A DNA stretch of 5,157 bases, taken from an uncultured Anaerococcus sp. GTDB taxonomy: Bacteria; Bacillota_A; Clostridia; Tissierellales; Peptoniphilaceae. The translations under genes and the position numbers were made by a program. The notes below the pieces were generated by a model. That model worked only from the letters and a program-made list of their open reading frames with translations. It was not told the origin of the DNA and did no database searches. Below are positions 1 through 5,157 of the stretch, piece by piece; within the stretch, counting starts at the first letter, position 1; every line of letters starts with the position of its first letter. The DNA is taken from NCBI GenBank assembly GCA_945916625.1, contig CAMEGY010000084.1, positions 1 to 5,157 of the forward strand, written 5' to 3'.

Positions 1-5
1 CTCCT

Positions 6-31
6 AAAAAAGGCCTGCTCTTTGGCAAGCC
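6..31 (-). terminator. Rho-independent terminator of the CorC-like/pyrophosphatase operon
   Basis: Read on the minus strand, GGCTTGC (31-25) pairs with GCAGGCC (18-12). This gives a 7-bp stem with one G-U wobble and a 6-nt loop, followed directly by six U residues (11-6). It begins 7 bases past the pyrophosphatase stop codon, the normal place for an operon-ending intrinsic terminator. The stem is short but GC-rich. Confidence 0.8.
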
Positions 32-38
32 CCTTGTC

Positions 39-1682
39 TTAATTTTTATTTATAGCGGCTGTTAGCCTTGGTATCACTTGTTTTTTGCGTGATAAGACTC
101 CATCTGCATTGATGGTGCCAGTCTTTGTTATCTCGCCAAATTCTTCCTTGATATCATCATAGTATTCACCTACTACTAGAAGTTCACTTCTTTGGTTGAA
201 AATATCTGTAAGTACTAGGACAAAGGTATCCTCGCCACGTTCCTTAATTTTACCTGCCATTTGCGCCTTTAGGTCATCCATAATTGGCACTAGCTCTTCT
301 GGATTCATGGTGAAAACTTGGCCAACTCTCACATTAGCTTCTCCTATCGTAAAGGTCTTGATATCTCCTTCTATGAGGTCTTTAGCAGATTTGCCCTTAA
401 GGGATGTGCCTGCCCTAAACATCTTATCTGCAAACTCTTCTGGGTTTATATCTGCAATCTTACTCATCCTATCGAGTATTCTCTTGTCTGTATCAGTTGT
501 GGTCGGTGACCTGAATAAAAGGGTATCAGAGATGATTGCAGCACAAAGGATGCCTGCAATTTCTCTTGATGGTCTAATACCTGATTCTAAGTACATTTCA
601 CTTATAATTGTGGCAGTAGAACCAACAGGTTCTGCCCTAAAAAATACTGGCGAAGTTGTAAGGATGTTTGCAACCCTGTGGTGGTCAATAATTTCTATAA
701 TCTCTGCTTCATCAATATCATCTATTGATTGATTGCGCTCGTTGTGATCAACTAAGATTAGCTTTTTCTTCCTTGATGAAATTAGGTGGTATCTTGAAAT
801 CGACCCAACAACCTTGTTTGCCTGATCTACAACAGGATATGACCTAAACCTTGATTTTGCCATCGCTTCTCTTACAACATCCAAGGTATCATCGGTTTTA
901 AAATAAATGAGGTTCTCTCTTGTCATTACCTGACTAACTGGGATTGTCATAGGTAATAGCCTTGAAGTCATAAAAGTGTTATATTCTGTAGAAATAACTG
1001 CAACATTATTTTCCTTTGCAATTTCAATTACATCATCTGAAAGACTTGTGCCATTTGTAAGAATTAGAAGGGATATATTTTGCTTAAGTATTAGGTCATA
1101 ATCAGTCCTGTTGCCTGCTATAACAATATCACCATCATCAAATATATCCTTAAGATCTTCTTCACTTCCTCCCATTGCAAAGACCATCATCCTGCCTGAG
1201 AAGTTTGTTTCTTCATCACCAAGGTAAATAATATTTGCTGCCAAAACGTCAATAATATTGTCAATTGGAGTATTAGCACGGCCTAAAATCCTATCATCCC
1301 AAACATCCATATAGGATTTTGTAATATTAGAAAGTGAAGCTATACCAACAATTTCCCCCTTGTTATCTACTACTGTAAGTGAGTTGGTTGACCCATTTTG
1401 GAAGGTATCCCATGCCTTTCTAATAGGTATAGATGGGTCTATAATATTGCCCTTATCAAAAGATAGGTCTCCAACTGTAAGATTCATTGATTCCTTAATC
1501 TCAGGTGGTTTTACACCAAAATAATCAAGGACAAAACGGCTTTCTTGGCTAAGTTTGCCTAGCCTTACAGGAATTGCATCATATTCTCCCAGCCTATTTT
1601 TTAGGTCAGCATAGGCGATTGCTGACATAATTGAGTCTGTATCAGGCTTTTTGTGGCCTGTAATGTAAACTGTTTCTCTCAT
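39..1682 (-). CDS. ppaC: Manganese-dependent inorganic pyrophosphatase, family II, with CBS and DRTGG regulatory insert
   Basis: Cytoplasmic enzyme that hydrolyses pyrophosphate to two phosphates, pulling biosynthetic reactions forward. The 547 residues exceed the roughly 310 of plain family II enzymes because a regulatory block is inserted in the DHH domain. Visible in order: metal-binding GHKKPDTDS (9-17); first CBS domain (about 66-125); DRTGG-type domain (about 138-245); second CBS domain (about 247-305); VDHNE (311-315); DHH (333-335); SDT (385-387); and a C-terminal DHHA2 domain with the phosphate-binding SRKKQVIP (531-538). All expected catalytic motifs are present, so it should be active. 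In characterised CBS-pyrophosphatases AMP and ADP inhibit, ATP activates, and the DRTGG-containing forms also bind diadenosine polyphosphates; the same regulation here is inferred. AAAGGA (1694-1689) lies 6 nt before the ATG and right after the stop of the upstream CorC-like gene, so the two are probably cotranscribed. Confidence 0.96.
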   Translation of the reverse strand: MRETVYITGHKKPDTDSIMSAIAYADLKNRLGEYDAIPVRLGKLSQESRFVLDYFGVKPPEIKESMNLTVGDLSFDKGNIIDPSIPIRKAWDTFQNGSTNSLTVVDNKGEIVGIASLSNITKSYMDVWDDRILGRANTPIDNIIDVLAANIIYLGDEETNFSGRMMVFAMGGSEEDLKDIFDDGDIVIAGNRTDYDLILKQNISLLILTNGTSLSDDVIEIAKENNVAVISTEYNTFMTSRLLPMTIPVSQVMTRENLIYFKTDDTLDVVREAMAKSRFRSYPVVDQANKVVGSISRYHLISSRKKKLILVDHNERNQSIDDIDEAEIIEIIDHHRVANILTTSPVFFRAEPVGSTATIISEMYLESGIRPSREIAGILCAAIISDTLLFRSPTTTDTDKRILDRMSKIADINPEEFADKMFRAGTSLKGKSAKDLIEGDIKTFTIGEANVRVGQVFTMNPEELVPIMDDLKAQMAGKIKERGEDTFVLVLTDIFNQRSELLVVGEYYDDIKEEFGEITKTGTINADGVLSRKKQVIPRLTAAINKN

Positions 1683-1694
1683 TTATAATCCTTT

Positions 1695-2942
1695 CTACAA
1701 AAAATCTATCTTAAGCATCTCTAATTTATACCTATTTACCTGAAGAACCGATATAACCATGCCATCTTCTTCTATAAAATCACTCTCTTTAGGAATTCTA
1801 CCGAGTCTATCAATCAAGTAACCACCTATAGAGTCGTTTTTAATCTGTTCTAGGCCAGTGTCAAAATAATCATTGAAGTCATTGATATGGATAGATGGGT
1901 TTACCAAGTATTCCATATCATTTACCTTAAATATGGTCTCAAGATGGGTGTCATACTCATCCTCTATCTCTCCGACAAGTTCTTCGACTATATCTTCTAT
2001 GGTTACAATCCCACTTGTGCCGCCGTATTCGTCTATAACAATTGCAAGGGAAACATTTTCGTTTCTCATCGACTTAAATAGGTCAAAAATATGCATATTG
2101 TCATAGACATAAAAGGCCGGTCTTATCATTTCTTCTATATTTAAGTCTTTATCTTCAGCTATAAAAGCGACTATATCCTTCATGTGGAGGATTCCCAAAA
2201 TATTGTCTATAGACTTGCCATAAACTGGGATTCTCGAATGTTTGCAGTTTTTAAGAAAGTCTCTTAGGTCTTTATCGTCCATATCAACAGCAATGGCTTC
2301 CATGTTGGTCCTTGCTGTCATTATATCTTCAACATCTGAATCCCCAAAATCAAAGACGTTATTTATAATTTCACTTTCTTCGTTGTTTATAACACCCTGC
2401 TCTTCAGATACATCAACAATTGTCTTTAGGTCTTCTTCTGTCACTATATCTTGGCTTGGGTGATCTTCACCTATAATCATTTTTGTAAGTAGGTTTGTAA
2501 TTGCCTGGAGGAAGAAAGACATGGGTTTTATGATAATATCAAAAAATTTGATTGGTTTTGCAACCCTAAGCGCAACCTTCTCTGACTGGCTGGATGCAAT
2601 ATTTTTTGGGGTGACCTCACCGAAGATAAGAATTGTCAGTGTAAGGACTACTGTTGATATGACAGCCCCACTTGCACCAAAAAGATCTGTAAAAAATATG
2701 GTTGCTAGGGTTGTAGTTACAATATTTACTATGTTATTTCCAATTAATATTGTAGTTAAAACTTTTCCAATATTGTCAGTTAATTTTCTAACTATAGATG
2801 AATTTTCTACTCCATTTTCTTCCATCTGCCTTATTTTAAATACATTTAAAGATGTAAGGGCAGTTTCTGATGACGAGAAAAAAGCAGATCCCGCTACACC
2901 AAATATTATCAAGATTAGTTCAATCCAATTTTTCTGGCTCAT
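1695..2942 (-). CDS. CNNM/CorC-family (HlyC-like) membrane protein with CBS pair, probable divalent cation transporter
   Basis: Membrane protein of the hemolysin C/CorC/CNNM family, 415 residues from the chosen start. The N-terminal DUF21/CNNM domain has hydrophobic segments at about 7-27, 61-86, 91-110 and 133-155, with the family motifs SSSETAL (23-29) and GEVTPK (108-113). A cytoplasmic CBS pair follows (about 206-265 and 272-326), including DEYGGTSGIVTIEDIVEE (304-321), then a CorC_HlyC domain (about 335-412). Studied relatives export Mg2+ in exchange for Na+ and bind Mg-ATP at the CBS pair. Magnesium as the substrate here is inferred, and the older name hemolysin is misleading. The start at 2942 is preferred over an in-frame ATG at 3026: it has the ribosome binding site AGAAGGA, puts the first membrane helix near the N-terminus, and lies downstream of the likely promoter. 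The stop codon lies 12 nt before the pyrophosphatase start. Confidence 0.93.
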   Translation of the reverse strand: MSQKNWIELILIIFGVAGSAFFSSSETALTSLNVFKIRQMEENGVENSSIVRKLTDNIGKVLTTILIGNNIVNIVTTTLATIFFTDLFGASGAVISTVVLTLTILIFGEVTPKNIASSQSEKVALRVAKPIKFFDIIIKPMSFFLQAITNLLTKMIIGEDHPSQDIVTEEDLKTIVDVSEEQGVINNEESEIINNVFDFGDSDVEDIMTARTNMEAIAVDMDDKDLRDFLKNCKHSRIPVYGKSIDNILGILHMKDIVAFIAEDKDLNIEEMIRPAFYVYDNMHIFDLFKSMRNENVSLAIVIDEYGGTSGIVTIEDIVEELVGEIEDEYDTHLETIFKVNDMEYLVNPSIHINDFNDYFDTGLEQIKNDSIGGYLIDRLGRIPKESDFIEEDGMVISVLQVNRYKLEMLKIDFL

Positions 2943-2945
2943 TTT

Positions 2946-2952
2946 TCCTTCT
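2946..2952 (-). promoter_or_regulatory. Ribosome binding site deciding the CorC-like start
   Basis: AGAAGGA on the minus strand ends 3 nt before the ATG at 2942-2940. The spacing is tight but usable. The alternative in-frame ATG at 3026 would add 28 polar residues without homology and would lie upstream of the predicted promoter, so this site fixes the start. Confidence 0.7.
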
Positions 2953-2975
2953 TTCTGATATATGTTCTCACTACT

Positions 2976-3004
2976 ATTATAGCTATTTTCTCGACAAAAA
3001 ACAA
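2976..3004 (-). promoter_or_regulatory. Probable sigma-A promoter of the CorC-like/pyrophosphatase operon
   Basis: On the minus strand a perfect -10 box TATAAT (2981-2976) follows a weak -35 box TTGTTT (3004-2999) with a 17-nt spacer. Transcription would start near 2969, leaving a leader of about 27 nt. The box sequences and spacing are seen directly; activity is inferred. Confidence 0.65.
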
Positions 3005-3013
3005 AGGATTTTG

Positions 3014-3041
3014 ATGACAATTTCAAATTAAAATATATAAT
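3014..3041 (+). promoter_or_regulatory. Probable sigma-A promoter of the purine permease
   Basis: ATGACA (3014-3019, five of six matches to TTGACA) and a perfect TATAAT (3036-3041) are separated by 16 nt. Transcription would start near 3048, giving a leader of only about 25 nt. That is too short for a purine riboswitch, which often controls genes of this family in Firmicutes. This promoter lies back to back with the minus-strand promoter, the two -35 boxes being about 9 bases apart. Confidence 0.65.
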
Positions 3042-3072
3042 GAATCTGTATCATAAATAAAAGGAGGCAAAT

Positions 3073-4377
3073 ATGGCAGAAGTTTCGTTTTTCGAAAAAA
3101 CTTTCAAGCTAAATAAACATGGTACTAATGTTAAGACAGAAATAATGGCAGGTATAACAACCTTTATGACAATGAGTTATATCCTTGCGGTAAATCCAGC
3201 TATCCTTAGTGAATCAGGTATGGATTATGGGGCTGTTTTCACAGGCACCATCATCGCAAGTGTTTTAGCCATGGTCCTAATGGCCTTTTATGCCAACCTA
3301 CCATTCGGTCTTTCTGCTGGTATGGGGCTTAATGCTTTCTTCACCTATACAGTAGTCGGTCAAATGGGTAAGAGTTGGGAATTCGCCTTAACAGCAGTGT
3401 TTTTAGAAGGAATCATTTTTATTTTACTGTCCTTTGTAGGAGTTAGGGAGGCAATATTTAATGCCATTCCAACCACACTTAAAAAGGCAGTATCAGTAGG
3501 TATAGGCTTATTTATTGCAGAGATTGGACTCTTAAATGCAAATATCATAGTTAAGGCAGAACCAGCCCTTGCTCTAGGCAACTTAAAGAGTCTTGAGGCA
3601 TTTGTATTTTTCTTTGCCCTAATACTTATGATTGCTCTTACAGCAAGAGGTGTAAAGGGAGCCCTACTTTGGGGAATCCTAGCTTCAACTATACTTTCAC
3701 TATTTTTGGGACTGACACACTTTCCTGAAACAAATGTGGTAAGTTTGCCACCATCTATAGCTCCAGTAGCTTTTAAATTAGACTTTTCTAATGTATTCTC
3801 ACTTGAGATGTTCTCAGTATTATTCTCATTCTTGTTTGTAGATATTTTCGATACACTTGGAACACTTACAGGTGTGGCTACAAAGGCAAAGATGCTAGAT
3901 GAAAACGGCAACCTACCAGAAGTTGGCAAGGCCCTAATGGCAGATGCGGTTGGTACAACTATTGGTGCCCTTGTAGGTACATCCACAGTTACTACTTTCG
4001 TAGAAAGTTCATCAGGGGTAGCAGAAGGCGGAAGAACAGGTCTAACAGCCCTTTCTACAGCAGGATGCTTTGTAATAGCAGCATTCTTCTTTCCAATATT
4101 TTCAATAATCCCATCAGCAGCCACATCAGCAGCCCTAGTCACAGTAGGACTATTCATGCTATCAACTGTTACTGAAATTAACTTTGAAGATATCACAGAA
4201 GCCTTCCCAGCTTTCATGACAATCCTAATGATGCCACTAGCTTATTCTATAGCAGAAGGTATAGCATTTGGAATAATGAGCTTTGCAGCAGTTAAGCTAT
4301 TGACAGGCAAGGGCAAAGAAGTAAGCCCTATGCTCTATGTATTAGCAGTTGTTTTCTTAATTAGGTATATGATTTAA
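3073..4377 (+). CDS. NCS2-family purine permease, AzgA/PbuG type (adenine/guanine/hypoxanthine uptake)
   Basis: Polytopic inner-membrane transporter for purine base uptake, feeding salvage. Its 434 residues match the usual 430-450 of the AzgA branch of NCS2 transporters. Family hallmarks include GITTFMTMSYILAVNP (27-42), PFGLSAGMGLNAFF (77-90), the FVDIFDTLGTLTG segment (255-267), and the TM10-region block at 291-326 with its VGTSTVTTFVESSSG (301-315) and EGGRTGLTA (318-326). Nearly the whole length is hydrophobic, consistent with about 12-14 membrane segments, and there is no separate signal peptide. AAGGAGG (3061-3067) lies 5 nt before the ATG, a strong ribosome binding site. Whether it prefers guanine/hypoxanthine (PbuG-like) or adenine cannot be read from the sequence. 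No terminator follows; the next transcription unit begins 8 nt after the stop codon. Confidence 0.94.
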   Translation: MAEVSFFEKTFKLNKHGTNVKTEIMAGITTFMTMSYILAVNPAILSESGMDYGAVFTGTIIASVLAMVLMAFYANLPFGLSAGMGLNAFFTYTVVGQMGKSWEFALTAVFLEGIIFILLSFVGVREAIFNAIPTTLKKAVSVGIGLFIAEIGLLNANIIVKAEPALALGNLKSLEAFVFFFALILMIALTARGVKGALLWGILASTILSLFLGLTHFPETNVVSLPPSIAPVAFKLDFSNVFSLEMFSVLFSFLFVDIFDTLGTLTGVATKAKMLDENGNLPEVGKALMADAVGTTIGALVGTSTVTTFVESSSGVAEGGRTGLTALSTAGCFVIAAFFFPIFSIIPSAATSAALVTVGLFMLSTVTEINFEDITEAFPAFMTILMMPLAYSIAEGIAFGIMSFAAVKLLTGKGKEVSPMLYVLAVVFLIRYMI

Positions 4378-4385
4378 AAATAAAC

Positions 4386-4414
4386 TTGACAAAGTGATAT
4401 TGTTGTAATATACT
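4386..4414 (+). promoter_or_regulatory. Near-consensus sigma-A promoter of the T-box/trpP unit
   Basis: A perfect -35 box TTGACA (4386-4391), a 17-nt spacer and the -10 box TATACT (4409-4414) make this the strongest promoter in the window. The start would fall near 4421, just upstream of T-box stem I. The -35 box begins 8 nt after the permease stop codon. Confidence 0.88.
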
Positions 4415-4420
4415 AAAGCT

Positions 4421-4681
4421 AATAAATCATAGATAGAAGTAGTAAGAAAATTTTAAACCGACAGAAAGTTAATGGTTGATGAGAATTGCAAGGTAAGATT
4501 TTTTCTGAATGGATCTATCGGATCAAAGGTGAAATAATAGTAGCCGGCGGGTGTTTCTCACCTTATAGGGATAGGATATGTAAGTATCTAAAGAGGTCTA
4601 TTTGTGATAGACAAATAAGGATGGCACCGTGGGCACTAGCTCGCTCCTAATACTAATTAGTATTGGGAGCGAGCTTTTTTT
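4421..4681 (+). promoter_or_regulatory. T-box riboswitch, tryptophan-specific (UGG specifier)
   Basis: This leader fills most of the 333-nt gap before the transporter gene. It senses uncharged tRNA-Trp and allows transcription only when tryptophan is scarce. Stem I is closed by GATAGA (4432-4437) with TCTATC (4514-4519). Above it is the specifier loop, AGTAGTA (4438-4444) facing GAATGGA (4507-4513), then a helix AGAAAA/TTTTCT (4445-4450 with 4501-4506). The specifier codon is UGG (4510-4512), in the usual GAA-codon-A setting. Possible stem II: GGTGA (4528-4532) with TCACC (4558-4562), or a local GGTG/CACC hairpin (4550-4562). A stem III candidate is GTCTAT (4596-4601) with ATAGAC (4607-4612). 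The T-box core AAGGATGGCACCGTGGGC (4617-4634) follows. In the antiterminator AGGA (4618-4621) pairs with TCCT (4645-4648) and GTGGGC (4629-4634) with GCTCGC (4639-4644), leaving UGGCACC bulged for the tRNA acceptor end. Confidence 0.95.
4638..4681 (+). terminator. T-box-controlled rho-independent terminator
   Basis: A near-perfect inverted repeat starts with AGCTCGCTCCTAATAC (4638-4653) and has its partner arm at 4660-4675. The stem is about 16 bp or longer with a single G-U pair (4648-4665), a small AT-rich loop, and a run of seven U residues (4675-4681). Its 5' arm includes 4639-4648, the same bases that close the antiterminator, so the two structures exclude each other. It is also the first evident terminator downstream of the purine permease. 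Confidence 0.95.
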
Positions 4682-4710
4682 ATTAGAATTATCAAAAGAA
4701 AGAGGAAATC

Positions 4711-5157
4711 ATGCAAAATTATCAAACCAACCAAACAAAAATCAGAAACCTAACCATATCAGGAGTCTTCATGGCCCTAGGCCTTGTCATGCACTTTATG
4801 GTGCCGGGCGTATTTTTTGGAGTAAAACCAGACTTTTTACTATCAATGATGTTTATATCCCTAATGATTACATCTGATATGAAAGAAGCCCTACTAATAG
4901 GAGTAGCAGGAGGGATTATGTCCGCCCTTACAACAGGCTTTCCTGGCGGCCAAATCCCAAATTTCATCGAAAAAATAATCACATCCCTAGTTGTATTTTC
5001 AATAATAAAAACAATGAAAAACACCTACTCCATCCCAAAAGTAATCCTAATCTTTGCCCTAGGGACTCTAGTATCAGGGACAATGTTTTTAACGATTGCC
5101 CTAACTATGACCAAGCAATTAAACCTATTTGCCCCATCCTTCCCAGCAGTATTAGTT
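4711..5157 (+). CDS. trpP: TrpP-family tryptophan transporter, 3' end cut off by the window
   Basis: Small integral membrane protein for tryptophan uptake, resembling Bacillus subtilis TrpP (formerly YhaG). The reading frame is open for 149 codons to the window edge without a stop; family members are about 170-180 residues, so most of the gene is present. After a short polar N-terminus (1-13) come several hydrophobic segments (about 16-34, 41-54, 62-75, 90-100, 110-128). Family-like features are GVKPDFLLSMMF (37-48) and FPGGQIPNFIEK (77-88). AGAGG (4701-4705) lies 5 nt before the ATG, and the start falls 29 nt after the T-box U-run. The tryptophan assignment rests on resemblance to the family as I remember it and, independently, on the UGG-specific T-box directly upstream. 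A related small multi-span S-component-like transporter is the main alternative. Confidence 0.88.
   Translation, partial: MQNYQTNQTKIRNLTISGVFMALGLVMHFMVPGVFFGVKPDFLLSMMFISLMITSDMKEALLIGVAGGIMSALTTGFPGGQIPNFIEKIITSLVVFSIIKTMKNTYSIPKVILIFALGTLVSGTMFLTIALTMTKQLNLFAPSFPAVLV

Noticed and set aside
196..732. 178-codon plus-strand frame inside the pyrophosphatase gene, and similar frames within the CorC-like gene (for example 2521-2958)
   Set aside because: All are antisense to conserved coding sequence, show low-complexity Ser/Ile-rich translations and match no family I recognise.
2943..3026. N-terminal extension of the CorC-like protein to an ATG at 3026
   Set aside because: The 28 extra residues are polar and unlike the family N-terminus, no good ribosome binding site precedes that ATG, and it lies upstream of the predicted promoter. 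The ATG at 2942 has AGAAGGA just before it.
3042..3072. Purine riboswitch upstream of the NCS2 permease
   Set aside because: The predicted leader is about 25 nt and has neither the paired loops nor the conserved junction of a purine aptamer.
3360..4217. 285-codon open frame on the minus strand inside the purine permease
   Set aside because: It lies fully antisense to a well-supported membrane protein gene. The translation has no recognisable domain and is a by-product of the permease codon pattern, with no ribosome binding site or promoter seen.
4421..4640. Trp-rich leader peptide attenuator or TRAP binding repeats before trpP
   Set aside because: There is no short frame with tandem UGG codons and no regular series of GAG/UAG triplets. 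The T-box core and specifier loop account for the leader.
4629..4877. Plus-strand 82-codon frame starting in the T-box
   Set aside because: It begins in the T-box core, reads through the terminator hairpin, and overlaps trpP in another frame. The RNA structure and the trpP frame explain the sequence.
4722..5024. Minus-strand 100-codon frame
   Set aside because: Antisense to the trpP coding frame, with no ribosome binding site or recognisable domain.

Overview
The window reads as chromosomal DNA of a low-GC Gram-positive anaerobe. The signs are an A/T-rich composition, strong AGGAGG-type ribosome binding sites, a family II pyrophosphatase of the CBS-DRTGG type and a T-box leader. I lean towards a clostridial or Tissierellia (Anaerococcus/Peptoniphilus-like) genome, but this rests on general resemblance only. 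No mobile element, CRISPR array, rRNA or tRNA gene is visible, and no gene looks foreign.

Left part, minus strand (positions 1-3004): a two-gene operon. A promoter at about 2976-3004 drives a membrane CNNM/CorC-type (HlyC-like) protein (1695-2942). Eleven to twelve bases further on comes a Mn-dependent inorganic pyrophosphatase (39-1682). The operon closes with a rho-independent terminator at 6-31. Both proteins carry paired CBS domains, which in these families bind adenine nucleotides. One handles divalent cations at the membrane and the other hydrolyses metal-complexed pyrophosphate in the cytoplasm.

Middle, plus strand (3014-4377): a divergent promoter with a short leader drives an AzgA/PbuG-type NCS2 purine permease. 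No terminator follows it.

Right part, plus strand (4378-5157): a near-consensus promoter (TTGACA-17-TATACT) begins 8 bases after the permease stop codon and drives a T-box riboswitch. Its specifier codon is UGG (Trp), its acceptor-pairing sequence UGGC fits the G discriminator of tRNA-Trp, and mutually exclusive antiterminator and terminator hairpins can be drawn base by base. The controlled gene is a TrpP-family tryptophan transporter, which starts at 4711 and runs off the right edge. The T-box terminator is also the first terminator downstream of the purine permease, so some permease transcripts may end there.

All genes belong to known families. The most informative part is the Trp T-box, whose specificity is supported by three separate sequence features.
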